A DNA stretch of 64,000 bases from Herpetosiphon llansteffanensis. Lineage in GTDB: Bacteria; Chloroflexota; Chloroflexia; Chloroflexales; Herpetosiphonaceae. Shown one piece after another: positions 33,688 through 42,991 of this stretch. Location: assembly GCF_003205875.1 (NCBI RefSeq), contig NZ_PUBZ01000082.1, positions 1 to 64,000 of the forward strand, in the 5' to 3' direction. A program made the translations under genes and the position numbers. The notes beneath the pieces are model-generated. The model worked only from the letters and a program-made list of their open reading frames with translations. It did not search any database and was not told the origin of the DNA. Position 1 is the first letter of the stretch. Each line of letters begins with the position of its first letter.

Positions 33688-35322
33688 ATGGCAAGTGGTC
33701 AAGAAACGATTCTAGTAATCGACGATAGTGAAGCAATTCGGGTGAAACTTCAGGCTCAATTGCGTTCGCTGGGCTATCAGGTCGTGTTGGCTGAAACTGG
33801 GCGAAATGGGCTGAACGCAATCAGCCAGCATCATCCCCACCTCATTTTGCTCGATTATCAACTGCCTGATACAACTGGGTTGGATTTACTGCGCAAGCTG
33901 CGCACCGATGGCAACACTGTGCCAATTTTGCTCATGACCGCTGAAGGCTCGGAACGGATCGCCGTGACGGCCTTCAAAATGGGCGTGCGCGATTATTTGA
34001 TCAAGCCATTCGAGCCGCAAGATGTTGCTCAGGCAATCGATCGGGCGCTGCGTGAGTGGCGTTTGCAACGTGAAAAAGAAATTTTGCTTGGCCAATTACA
34101 AGGCCAAGTGCGCCAATTAACCGTGTTGCATCGCGTCGGTAAAGCGGTAACCGCCCAACTCGATGCCAGCAATTTGTTGGAACGAATTGTTGAAGCCTCG
34201 GTTTTTCTTTCGAATGCAGACGAAGGTTTTGTCCAATTAATTGATGATAATCAGTTGGTTGTGCGAGCCTCGCATAATATTAATCCCTTACATTTGCGTG
34301 AGCTGAGTAAGCACACCGATTATGAGTTGGCAACGCGCACAATCAAAACCAACAAACCAATTCGGATTAATTCCGAGCGCGATGGGATTCGCGTGCAAGC
34401 CAATTATCTGGCCCAAGCTGTGCTGATGGTGCCATTGTTGGTTGGCACCGAAGCCTTGGGCGTATTGACCGTGGCTGCGACAACCCATCGGCGCAACTTC
34501 GACGAAGGCGATGAGCGTTTGATGCAAATGCTCGCCGACTATGCCTCGATTGCCTTGCACAATGCTCGCACCTATAGCACGCTGCGCGAAACCCAAGGCC
34601 GCTTGGTCGAGGCCGAAAAGCTGTCGGGCATGGGCCGTATGGCGGCTTCGCTGGCTCACGAAATCAACAATCCACTGGCGATTATTCGCTCGGGCTTGGA
34701 GTTGGTGGCGCAGCAACACACGCCTGGCAGTGCCCTTGGCGATTTGGTGCAAGGGCTTGATGAAGAAGTGGCGCGGATTGCGCGCTTGCTCTATACCCTG
34801 GTTAATTTTTATCAGCCCAATAATGATGGTGTGCCGCCTGATCTCAATCATTTGATTATTTCATTGATGCACATTACCAAGCCGCAACTTGATAAAGCCA
34901 ATGTTAAACTCTATCAAGAGTTGGCAACCGATTTGCCAGCGCCAAACATTAGTAGCGATGCCTGTAAGCAAGTGCTGATCAATCTGGTGCGCAATGCAAT
35001 TGACGCAATGCCCGATGGCGGCAAATTGACCATTCGTTCGGCGCATCAAAAGGGCCAAATTTTTATCAATGTTGAAGATACAGGCATTGGGATTCCGCCT
35101 GAACATCGCGAACGTATTTTTGAGCCATTCTTTAGCACTAAAGGTGTGACGGGAACTGGGCTTGGGCTTTCGGTTGTGTATGGGATTTTGCAACAAGTTG
35201 GCGGCGCAATTTCGGTCGAAAGCACCGTGGATAAAGGCTCGAACTTTACCTTGCGCATCCCAGTTGCCGCCCAACGCAGCCAATCGCCCGATCTTGATTC
35301 CGATGAATTGTTGATTGGTTAA
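33688..35322 (+). CDS. Receiver-GAF-histidine kinase
   Basis: The 544-residue cytosolic protein has an N-terminal receiver (1-125; phosphoacceptor Asp56, Lys in IKPF), a GAF domain (about 150-290), HisKA with His324 in LAHEINNPLAII, and HATPase with GTGLGLSVV. The receiver in front means it takes a phosphate from, or is gated by, another kinase. There is no membrane helix. The next gene, 4 bp later, encodes another receiver-GAF kinase, so the two probably form one phosphorelay. ATG at 33688 is preceded only by a weak site. Confidence 0.92.
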   Translation: MASGQETILVIDDSEAIRVKLQAQLRSLGYQVVLAETGRNGLNAISQHHPHLILLDYQLPDTTGLDLLRKLRTDGNTVPILLMTAEGSERIAVTAFKMGVRDYLIKPFEPQDVAQAIDRALREWRLQREKEILLGQLQGQVRQLTVLHRVGKAVTAQLDASNLLERIVEASVFLSNADEGFVQLIDDNQLVVRASHNINPLHLRELSKHTDYELATRTIKTNKPIRINSERDGIRVQANYLAQAVLMVPLLVGTEALGVLTVAATTHRRNFDEGDERLMQMLADYASIALHNARTYSTLRETQGRLVEAEKLSGMGRMAASLAHEINNPLAIIRSGLELVAQQHTPGSALGDLVQGLDEEVARIARLLYTLVNFYQPNNDGVPPDLNHLIISLMHITKPQLDKANVKLYQELATDLPAPNISSDACKQVLINLVRNAIDAMPDGGKLTIRSAHQKGQIFINVEDTGIGIPPEHRERIFEPFFSTKGVTGTGLGLSVVYGILQQVGGAISVESTVDKGSNFTLRIPVAAQRSQSPDLDSDELLIG

Positions 35323-35326
35323 TCCG

Positions 35327-38203
35327 ATGAATGAGTTGCCATTACAGATCTTGGTGGTCGATGACGAGCCACGTTTAAGTGGCCAGTTGCGGTTGTTATT
35401 GGAAGGGCAAGGCTACAGCGTTACCACTGCGGTTGGGGGTGCTGCCGGAATTGCCACGCTCCAAGCAAGCGACGTTGATGTCGTGCTGACTGATGTCACC
35501 ATGCCTGATGTTGATGGCTATACGGTGTTGCAATGGGTGCGCGAAAATCGCCCAGACATGCCGATTATCGTCATGACTGGCTATGGTTCGCTGGAAAGTG
35601 CCACCCGTGCGCTACGCCTCGGGGCTTACGATTATATTTTGAAGCCCTTTTCGTTGCCAACCGTGCAAGCTGCCTTGAATCGCGCTTCGGCAGCGGTTGC
35701 CAAACGCCGCGCCGACGGCCAGCGCACCGCTGAGCTTTCAGCCATTGCCGCAATTGCTCGCCAAATGGGCCGCTCGTTGGAGCCGGTCGCGATGGCCGAT
35801 GCAACGCTCAGCGCAATTGCCGAATCGACAGGCGCTCAAGTTGCCTTGCTCTACACCGCTGCCGAAAATGGCATGCGCTGGCATTTATGGCGACACGTTG
35901 GCTTGAATGAGCAACTTATTCAACAATTAGCCGAATTGTTTCCGCCCAGCCCATTGAGCAAAGCCACGATTGTTTGGGAAGATCGCCCGCCGTGGCTAGC
36001 CGAAATGCCCTACGAATTATTGCAAGGCATTTGTAGCAGCGTCGGCGGCAAAGTTGCTTGGGGCGCATTGCCGCTCGATGCAGGCCCGCAAGCGCTGATG
36101 TCGCTGGTTCTGGTTGGTTCGAGCCGCAAAACCCAAGCATGGTCGCCGCCATTTTTAATTTCCTTGGGCAATGCCTTGAGCATGGCGCTAGTCAATACAC
36201 GGCTGTTTAATGCAGTACGCGAAGAGCGCGACCGTTTGCGCTTGCTGTATGGCATTAGCCGCGAATTAGCTAGCTCGCTCGACCCCGACCAATTGCTCTC
36301 GCGGATTATTCAACACACGGTGGCGGCAGTCAATGCAGAGCGTGGCAGCATCATCATTTCATCGCAAGATGGCCGCACCACCCAGCGCATCGTCGCCCGC
36401 TATGGCATGGATCAATCGGTGACTGAATCGGTGGCGGCAGCCTTATTGCAAGCTGGGCTTTCGGGCTGGGTGTTTCGCCAGCGCGAAGCAGCTCGTATCG
36501 CCGATGTGCGGGTTGATAAGCGTTGGGTCGAATTGCCCTCAACCCGTGGCCGTGTACGTTCGGCCTTGGCGGTTCCGCTGTTACGCGAAGATCAAGTGCT
36601 GGGTGTGATGACCTTGACCCACCCACGGATCGATCATTTCAGCGCTGCCGATTTGGAATTGGTGCGCTCGGTTTCGGCCCAAGCAGCAGTGGCGATTGAA
36701 AATGCCAATTTGTTTGCTGAGCTTGAGCAACGAGTGTTTGATTTAGAGGGCTTGAATTCGACCAGTCGCGAATTGGCTAGCTCGCTTGATCCGCTAGAAG
36801 TAGCACGCAAAGTGGCCTATCGCTGTGCCGAAATGCTGGCTGCGCCGATGGTTGCGCTGTTACATGTTGATGATAAACGAGGAACGTTACCCTTAGTTTC
36901 GTTAATTAATGGCCAAGAGCAACCGCTGCTGAAATTAGGGCCAATTAGTGCAGCCCTGAATGACCAAGAGCCAGTGCTCTTAACTTCGGCAGGCAGCCAA
37001 ATTGAGCTTTTGGTCAATAACGAAGAGCCATTAGGCGAAAGCTGGATCGGCGTGCCACTGATGCTTGGCGATGGCATTAATGGCTTGTTGATTGCCGCCG
37101 ATGAGCGCCGCGATGCCTTCGATGCCTACGAACGCCAATTATTGACGGCGTTGGCGGGACAAGCAGCAGTTGCCATGGAAAGCGCGCGGCTGTATGTGAC
37201 GGCTTCCGAGGAGCGCACGCTCTTGGCAGCGGTGATTGAATCGGTCAGTGACGGTATTTTGCTGACTGATGAAGGCCAAATTGTGGTTGCCAACCCTGCT
37301 GCTGGCGCGATTGCTGGCGTTTCAAATAGTCGTTTGGTCAACCAACCATTGCTAACATTCTTCCCAATGTTGGCAATCTTGGCACGCCGTGAAGATCACG
37401 AAAGCAAAGAAATCGCGATCAACAATCGCTACTATGCGGTTAATACAGCGCCCTTGCAAAACAGCTCGTTGGGCGGCCAAGTGATTGTGCTGCAAGATAT
37501 TACCCATTTCAAAGAGCTAGACCAAATCAAGAGCCGCTTTGTTTCGATGGTTTCGCACGACCTTAAATCGCCATTGACCGCGATTCAAGGCTATGCTCAA
37601 TTGGTTGCCGATGGCCATATGGGCACAGTCAACGAGATGCAGCGCGATGCCTTGCAAGCAGTGGTGCGCAACACCGGAGCAATGACCGCCTTGATTAGCG
37701 ATTTGCTCGATTTGGGCAAAATCGAAGCAGGAATTGGCATTTCGCCGCAAGAAACCGATCTGTCGGTGGTCCTACGCGAAGTGATCGATGAATTGAAACT
37801 GCGAGCCAAGCAGGGGCAAATCAGCGTCCAGCCAGAAATTCCGCCAAGTTTGCCATTATTAGCCGATCCATCGCGCATGCGCCAAGTTTTTACCAATATT
37901 CTCTCGAATGCGATCAAATACACCCCAGCAGGCGGCAAGGTGTTGGTCAAAGCGAGCAATGGCGATACCAAAGTGCATGTGCAAATTCAAGATAGCGGTT
38001 TGGGCATTCCCGAGGATTCATTGCCGCATATTTTCGAGCGCTTCTATCGCGTCAAGCGCGATATTGATTCGCCAGTGGAAGGCACGGGCCTTGGGCTAGC
38101 CATTACCAAGAGCATTGTCGATGAGCATGGCGGCACAATCGAGGTGCAAAGCAGCATTGGCCAAGGCACAACCTTCAACGTCTACCTTCCCCAACACAAA
38201 TAA
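35327..38203 (+). CDS. Receiver-multi-GAF-PAS-histidine kinase
   Basis: The 958-residue cytosolic protein starts with a receiver (1-125; Asp56 in VLTDVTMPD, Lys in ILKPF). Three GAF-like domains follow (about 150-290, 310-460 and 485-630), then a PAS domain (about 635-735), HisKA with His744 in VSHDLKSPLTAI, and HATPase with GTGLGLAIT. No output domain is present. It begins 4 bp after the upstream kinase stop; a TTG four codons earlier is an alternative start. A strong terminator follows. Probably partners the upstream kinase in one relay; the signals bound by the GAF domains are unknown. Confidence 0.92.
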   Translation: MNELPLQILVVDDEPRLSGQLRLLLEGQGYSVTTAVGGAAGIATLQASDVDVVLTDVTMPDVDGYTVLQWVRENRPDMPIIVMTGYGSLESATRALRLGAYDYILKPFSLPTVQAALNRASAAVAKRRADGQRTAELSAIAAIARQMGRSLEPVAMADATLSAIAESTGAQVALLYTAAENGMRWHLWRHVGLNEQLIQQLAELFPPSPLSKATIVWEDRPPWLAEMPYELLQGICSSVGGKVAWGALPLDAGPQALMSLVLVGSSRKTQAWSPPFLISLGNALSMALVNTRLFNAVREERDRLRLLYGISRELASSLDPDQLLSRIIQHTVAAVNAERGSIIISSQDGRTTQRIVARYGMDQSVTESVAAALLQAGLSGWVFRQREAARIADVRVDKRWVELPSTRGRVRSALAVPLLREDQVLGVMTLTHPRIDHFSAADLELVRSVSAQAAVAIENANLFAELEQRVFDLEGLNSTSRELASSLDPLEVARKVAYRCAEMLAAPMVALLHVDDKRGTLPLVSLINGQEQPLLKLGPISAALNDQEPVLLTSAGSQIELLVNNEEPLGESWIGVPLMLGDGINGLLIAADERRDAFDAYERQLLTALAGQAAVAMESARLYVTASEERTLLAAVIESVSDGILLTDEGQIVVANPAAGAIAGVSNSRLVNQPLLTFFPMLAILARREDHESKEIAINNRYYAVNTAPLQNSSLGGQVIVLQDITHFKELDQIKSRFVSMVSHDLKSPLTAIQGYAQLVADGHMGTVNEMQRDALQAVVRNTGAMTALISDLLDLGKIEAGIGISPQETDLSVVLREVIDELKLRAKQGQISVQPEIPPSLPLLADPSRMRQVFTNILSNAIKYTPAGGKVLVKASNGDTKVHVQIQDSGLGIPEDSLPHIFERFYRVKRDIDSPVEGTGLGLAITKSIVDEHGGTIEVQSSIGQGTTFNVYLPQHK

Positions 38204-38207
38204 ATCC

Positions 38208-38239
38208 AAACAGGGCAGCCCAACCTGCCCTGTTTTTTT
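38208..38239 (+). terminator. Intrinsic terminator after the kinase pair
   Basis: An 11-bp perfect stem (38208-38218 with 38225-38235) with a 6-nt loop is followed by a run of seven T residues (38233-38239). It lies a few bases after the kinase stop. Confidence 0.93.
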
Positions 38240-38320
38240 ATGAGCATCGCCCCTTTGATGCTCGCTTAAGCCTTACGGTAGCCCAATTGTGGGTTGCTTA
38301 GTCTAAGGAGGAAGCTAGCA

Positions 38321-40177
38321 ATGCGACAATTTTTTGGATGCGCCTGCGTCCTACTCGTGATGCTGAGTTTCAGTTTATCCCCGCGCCAGCCCGCTCAAGC
38401 GGCCCCCATGATCGAATATCGCGACCCTGTGCCATTGGCCAAGGCGGTAAACCCAAACACGACAATTGCAATCCGCCTAGGGCCGCAGTTAACCAAAGCC
38501 ACAGTTGCAACGCTTGATTTCCAAGTGCTCGGCGCGCAGAGTGGCTTGCATCAAGGCAGCGTTGTGCTCGCCGAGGATCAACGCACCATCATCTTCAAGC
38601 CAACCATAGCTTTTAGCTTTGGCGAAACTGTGAATGTCAGCATCAATAGCCCTGAACTTGCAGCGCTTGAGCAACAATCATGGTCGTTTACGGTTGTTGA
38701 GCGCTTGCTCGAACAGCCAAAGCAAAGCCAACAACTGCGCACCGAACAGGCCAGCAACCAAAGCCAACCAAGCAAATCGGCCCAGCCAACCGGCGGCATG
38801 CAAGCGCTCCGCACCTTGCCCTTCAACATTCCGCCATTAACCGTAACTTTAGCCATCAGCACTACGCCTGGCTATATTTTCATTAGCCCATTTGATTGGG
38901 TCAGCGATGTTACGCCCAATCGCTATTTGCTGATGCTGGATAACGCTGGCGCGCCGATTTATCATCATGGAGCAGGGGCTGGCGATTTCTTGCTCGATTT
39001 TCGCAAAATTGGTCCCAATCGGCTGACCTATTACGATAGTTCAACCCTCAAATACCACGTGCTCAATCAGCATTATCAAGAAGTTGCGAGCTATCAAGCT
39101 GGCAATGGCTATCAAATTGATTACCATGAATTGTTGCTTACCCCAGATAATCATGCCATTTTTATGATTTACGCAAATATTCCCTATGATTTAAGCCCAT
39201 ATGGCGGTGAGCAAAACGCAATTCTGACTGAATTAGTGCTTCAGGAGCTGGATGCGGCGGGCAATGTGGTTTTTCAGTGGCGTTCATCTGAGCATATTCC
39301 AGTTGGCGATAGTAGCCATAGTTTAGCCGGCAGCGCGCCGGTTGATTATATTCATGGCAATGCGATTGAGGTTGATACTGATGGCCATTGGTTGATCTCC
39401 AGCCGCCATACTGATGAAATTACCAAGATCAATCGCCAAACGGGAGCGGTTATTTGGCGCTTTGGGGGCGAGGGCAATCAATTTCAATTTCTCGATAATA
39501 GTCCACGCTTCTTTCATCAGCACGATATTCGGCGCTTGGCCAATGGCAATATTATGCTCTACAACAATTGGAATAGCTTGCCACCAAGTGCCAATGCCTT
39601 CTCAATGGCCATGGAATATAAGCTCGATGAAATCAACAAAACTGCCCGTTTAGTCAAGAGCTTTCGCACCAATCCCGATCAATATGGCGTGGCCATGGGC
39701 AGTGCCCAACGGCTTGACAACGGCAATACAGGCGTTGGCTGGGGCAGCACAAGCACGCTCTATACTGAGTTTAATCAACTTGGTCAGACAGTTTTTGAGT
39801 TAACCACGCTTGAGCCAATCGTCAGCTATCGAGCCAAACGCTACGAATGGCAGGGACAGCCGATGTGGCCGCCAACCCTCGTGCCCGAAAGCAATGGCAA
39901 CACCACAAGCTTGTACTATAGCTGGAATGGCGCAACCGAGGTTGCCGATTATCTGGTTTATACTGGACCAACCACAACCAGTTTGAGTTTGCAAAATACC
40001 ACACCCAAAACCAGCTTTGAAACCAGCACAAGTCTGGCGAATAATGCCCACTGCTTTGTCCAAGTGCGAGCGCGCAATAGCCAAGGCACTGTTTTAGGCA
40101 CCTCGGCAATTGCCTTTTTAGCCAGTGATAACTGTACGCCAAACCGCTTGTATTTGCCAAGCATCAGTATCCAATAG
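38321..40177 (+). CDS. Exported arylsulfotransferase (ASST)-like protein
   Basis: The 618-residue protein starts with a signal peptide (cleavage near PAQAAP). Residues about 30-140 form an Ig-like/bacterial domain, then a Pro/Gln/Ser linker. Residues about 190-500 resemble the ASST family beta-propeller, with HGNAIEVDTDGHWLISSR, VIWRFGGEGNQF and FHQHDIRRLANGNIMLYNNW; the two His residues in that section match the ASST-type active region. The C-terminus has a fibronectin III-like end. ASST enzymes move sulfate between phenols, though many relatives are uncharacterised. Start at 38321 with AAGGAGG 7-9 nt upstream. Confidence 0.8.
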   Translation: MRQFFGCACVLLVMLSFSLSPRQPAQAAPMIEYRDPVPLAKAVNPNTTIAIRLGPQLTKATVATLDFQVLGAQSGLHQGSVVLAEDQRTIIFKPTIAFSFGETVNVSINSPELAALEQQSWSFTVVERLLEQPKQSQQLRTEQASNQSQPSKSAQPTGGMQALRTLPFNIPPLTVTLAISTTPGYIFISPFDWVSDVTPNRYLLMLDNAGAPIYHHGAGAGDFLLDFRKIGPNRLTYYDSSTLKYHVLNQHYQEVASYQAGNGYQIDYHELLLTPDNHAIFMIYANIPYDLSPYGGEQNAILTELVLQELDAAGNVVFQWRSSEHIPVGDSSHSLAGSAPVDYIHGNAIEVDTDGHWLISSRHTDEITKINRQTGAVIWRFGGEGNQFQFLDNSPRFFHQHDIRRLANGNIMLYNNWNSLPPSANAFSMAMEYKLDEINKTARLVKSFRTNPDQYGVAMGSAQRLDNGNTGVGWGSTSTLYTEFNQLGQTVFELTTLEPIVSYRAKRYEWQGQPMWPPTLVPESNGNTTSLYYSWNGATEVADYLVYTGPTTTSLSLQNTTPKTSFETSTSLANNAHCFVQVRARNSQGTVLGTSAIAFLASDNCTPNRLYLPSISIQ

Positions 40178-40216
40178 CGCTTGCAGCGCGGCAGGTAATT
40201 GAACAGTGCCGCGCTG

Positions 40217-40681
40217 CTACTCACAACGCGCAGGAATCGCTTGCTCACGATCAATCCGCTGGCAAATATACCAAAGCCCATCGGTTTTTTGCAGCAACAA
40301 TTGGCTGGTCTGCGAGACAGTGTTACTAAGATCAAAATAATAGTGAACTTCGATCGTGGCATAATCGGCCTGGATATAGCGAGGTGCTTCATGAGTCATT
40401 GAATAGATTGGCCCATGGACTCGAAATGGCCCGCCATAGCCAGCAGCAAAACTTTGTTGATTATTGAGGGTAAAGCCAGCCCGCGCTTTGGGCGTATACA
40501 ATGGCTCAATTTCAGCATAGTGCTGATTAATGCTCAACTCGCCCAACAATTGCACCACGCGTTCCGGTGCTTGTTGGGCAGTTTGATGGGTTGCATTAGC
40601 CAGCACTGCGGTTGGCTGGCTACTACCGCTACAAGCGCTCAACAAAAGCCAACAGCCGAAAATAACCAAGCGTCGTTGCAT
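40217..40681 (-). CDS. Lipoprotein with NTF2-like domain
   Basis: The 154-residue product has a lipoprotein signal peptide with lipobox LSAC (Cys17). The rest (about 35-150) alternates a helix pair and strands ending in WYICQRIDRE, as in NTF2/SnoaL-like small domains (DUF4878-like), a fold often used for ligand binding or as a secreted accessory domain. It is convergent with the ASST-like gene and divergent from the four-paralogue operon. Function unknown. Confidence 0.7.
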   Translation of the reverse strand: MQRRLVIFGCWLLLSACSGSSQPTAVLANATHQTAQQAPERVVQLLGELSINQHYAEIEPLYTPKARAGFTLNNQQSFAAGYGGPFRVHGPIYSMTHEAPRYIQADYATIEVHYYFDLSNTVSQTSQLLLQKTDGLWYICQRIDREQAIPARCE

Positions 40682-40794
40682 TACAAAGTCCTCTCTAGAT
40701 TCTCATCAACCAGGCCTCTATCATACATTGTGACAGTATTTGACACAAGCATGTGCTATAGCTAGGCCGATTGATTTTGTGAGAGCAACGGCCT

Positions 40795-41868
40795 ATGCCA
40801 GAATATCCCACCCTACGCATTGATACGCGTAGTTTACGCAATCGATTTGCCGCGATTCGGCAGCAAGCCAAGCACCAATCGGTCAAATCGCGTTATGGTG
40901 AGTTAGCTCGGATTGCCTATTTTCTGCGCGACCCCAAAGCACCCTACTATTTGCAAAAAGCAGCAGAATCCAAAGTATGGCATGCGAGCCGCTTAAATTT
41001 CTATCGGATGGCTGGCGATTGGGCGAGCATGCAAACGATCTATGCGCAATTGCTTCAGCAAGCAGCAACTGCTGAGCACAAGCAGTATGATCACTATCAG
41101 CGGGAAATATTCGAAGCCTTGTTTTGGCTCGGCAACGATCGCGAATGTAGCAACGCCTATCAACAGCAGGATGCGGTGCAGAATATACGACTCGCTGACA
41201 TTATCAGCCAATTGGCCGAAGCGCGGCTCAATCGCAATTCACAGCAAGCCTTGGCAGTTGCCCAAGGTTTGTCCAGAACAATTCGCGATCAACGGCTTGA
41301 GCCATGGAGCGATTTATCATTTAATCACTGGGATTTGTACGAAATTGCCTGTCAGCAGCTTGATCCGCCGTTAGCAATCGATGGCCCAATCACAACCCCC
41401 TCGGATGACCTCGATTTGCGTTTGCTCGCATTGCTTAACGAGCAACAGATTGCAGCCTTGGAATGGTCAATCTACAACAACCAAGATCAGACTGACGAAG
41501 GCTTTTGCAGCTATATCTTGGCCAATGGCAGTCGGCGGCGCTTTGCCCAAGGCATTGATAACCCTGAACTGGAACGGATTGTTTGGGATTTATTAAACAA
41601 TGATTGGCCATATCTCATGCCACCCCGCCAGCTTTCGGTCTATGGAATTTATCGGCTTGAGGTTGCAGAAGCGGCTGTCTATCACGTTGGCGATCTGTGG
41701 AGCTACTACGATTATGTGGAATTTCAGACCTGGAGTGAACTAGATTTTGAGGCAACTCCGCATCCCGACAACCCCGATGTCTATGTCTACTACTTTCCAT
41801 ACCCACGGGCCAAGGTGCTGCTGGAAGATTGGGCGCAAACCCAACGTGACATGGATCGTTTTCTCTAA
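40795..41868 (+). CDS. Tandem paralogue 1 of an unrecognised family
   Basis: The 357-residue cytosolic protein is the first of four neighbouring paralogues. The N-terminal half is alpha-helical and TPR-like, with IAYFLRDPKAPYYLQKAA and NFYRMAGDWASMQTIYAQLL. The C-terminal domain has conserved ALEWSIYNNQDQ, a GFCSYILANGS strand, and PELERIVWDLLNNDW, then YGIYRLEVAEAAVYHVGDLWSYYDY. There is no signal peptide and no enzyme motif. The pattern resembles single-domain immunity-type proteins only in being duplicated. The next gene begins 20 bp later. I do not recognise the family. Confidence 0.8.
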   Translation: MPEYPTLRIDTRSLRNRFAAIRQQAKHQSVKSRYGELARIAYFLRDPKAPYYLQKAAESKVWHASRLNFYRMAGDWASMQTIYAQLLQQAATAEHKQYDHYQREIFEALFWLGNDRECSNAYQQQDAVQNIRLADIISQLAEARLNRNSQQALAVAQGLSRTIRDQRLEPWSDLSFNHWDLYEIACQQLDPPLAIDGPITTPSDDLDLRLLALLNEQQIAALEWSIYNNQDQTDEGFCSYILANGSRRRFAQGIDNPELERIVWDLLNNDWPYLMPPRQLSVYGIYRLEVAEAAVYHVGDLWSYYDYVEFQTWSELDFEATPHPDNPDVYVYYFPYPRAKVLLEDWAQTQRDMDRFL

Positions 41869-41888
41869 ACTTAATCGAGAGGAGTTTG

Positions 41889-42974
41889 ATGAACCTCAAA
41901 TACCCCAGCTTGCTGCTTAACCACCAAAGTTTGCTCAACACCATGCGGCAGTTGCAACCCAAAGAACCTGGCTTGCTACGAGCCAATGAATGGGTGAAAC
42001 TCGCACGCTGTGCCTACTATTTGCGTGATCCACAGGCAGCGAGCTATTTGCGCCAAGCAGCCCAACAACAAGCAACCACAATCAACCAGCAGTTTGCTAG
42101 CTTAAATTTCTATCGGATGGCTGGCGATTTGGATGCAATGCACGAATGCTTTCAAAAACTGCCAACCATGCCAGTTAATGTAAGCCAATGGCAGCAAAAA
42201 AACTATCATTGGAATTATTTTCAAGCCTTATTTTGGCTGGGCGACGATCACAAATTAATTGACTACTACTACCGTGAGTTTGCCTTGCAAGCGATTCAAT
42301 TGGCGGGCATGATGATGCAATTGGCCGAAGCCCGACTCAAGCGCAATTTCCTGCAAGCCTTGACTGTTGCCCAACGGCTGGCAACGACAATTCGCGAGGA
42401 GCGAATCGAGCCATGGAGCAATCTGCCGCTGAATCCGTGGGATCTGTATGAGCTTAGTTGCCAGTTGCTCAACCCGCCACTCAGCATCGATGCCCCCGTG
42501 CTTGAAGTTAGCCCAAATCCCGCTCAGCGCTTAATTGAGCTGTTGCAAGCCCAACAGATTGTGGCGCTCGAATGGTCAATCTATAACAACAATGACGAAG
42601 CCGAGGAAGGCTACTGTTACTACCTTTTAGCCGATGGCACAACCCAGCTGTTTAATCAAGGCATGGCCAACCAAGAATTAGAGCGCTTGGTCTGGGATAT
42701 GACGAATTTCGATTGGTCATTGCCTGGTTGGCAGCCCTATGGCCTCTATCGGCTTGAGGTAGCAAGCGCCAAGGTTCATTGTGTGGGCCAGATTTGGAGC
42801 CAATACGAACATGCAGCAATGGTTGAGAGCAAGAGCGAATGGTTGGGCGATTTACCAACCTATCCCACCAGCGAACATGTGCTAGATCCCGATTTGTTGG
42901 TTGTGTTGTTGCCCAATCCAGAAGAACGCATGCTCGATTTGAACCGCTGGAATGGCGAGCAACGGAGTTATTAG
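41889..42974 (+). CDS. Tandem paralogue 2
   Basis: The 361-residue protein aligns along its whole length with its neighbours. Shared landmarks are CAYYLRDPQAASYLRQAA, NFYRMAGDLDAM, LFWLGDDHKL, EPWSNLPLNPWDLYE, QIVALEWSIYNNNDEAEEGY, and NQELERLVWDMTNFDW. The ATG at 41889 follows AGGAG by 5 nt. The gene ends GGAGTTATTAG, and the sequence around its stop, TAGCTGTGAGTGGAGAA, is nearly repeated after paralogue 3, so the gene plus its spacer was duplicated as a unit. Confidence 0.8.
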   Translation: MNLKYPSLLLNHQSLLNTMRQLQPKEPGLLRANEWVKLARCAYYLRDPQAASYLRQAAQQQATTINQQFASLNFYRMAGDLDAMHECFQKLPTMPVNVSQWQQKNYHWNYFQALFWLGDDHKLIDYYYREFALQAIQLAGMMMQLAEARLKRNFLQALTVAQRLATTIREERIEPWSNLPLNPWDLYELSCQLLNPPLSIDAPVLEVSPNPAQRLIELLQAQQIVALEWSIYNNNDEAEEGYCYYLLADGTTQLFNQGMANQELERLVWDMTNFDWSLPGWQPYGLYRLEVASAKVHCVGQIWSQYEHAAMVESKSEWLGDLPTYPTSEHVLDPDLLVVLLPNPEERMLDLNRWNGEQRSY

Positions 42975-42991
42975 CTGTGAGTGGAGAAATA

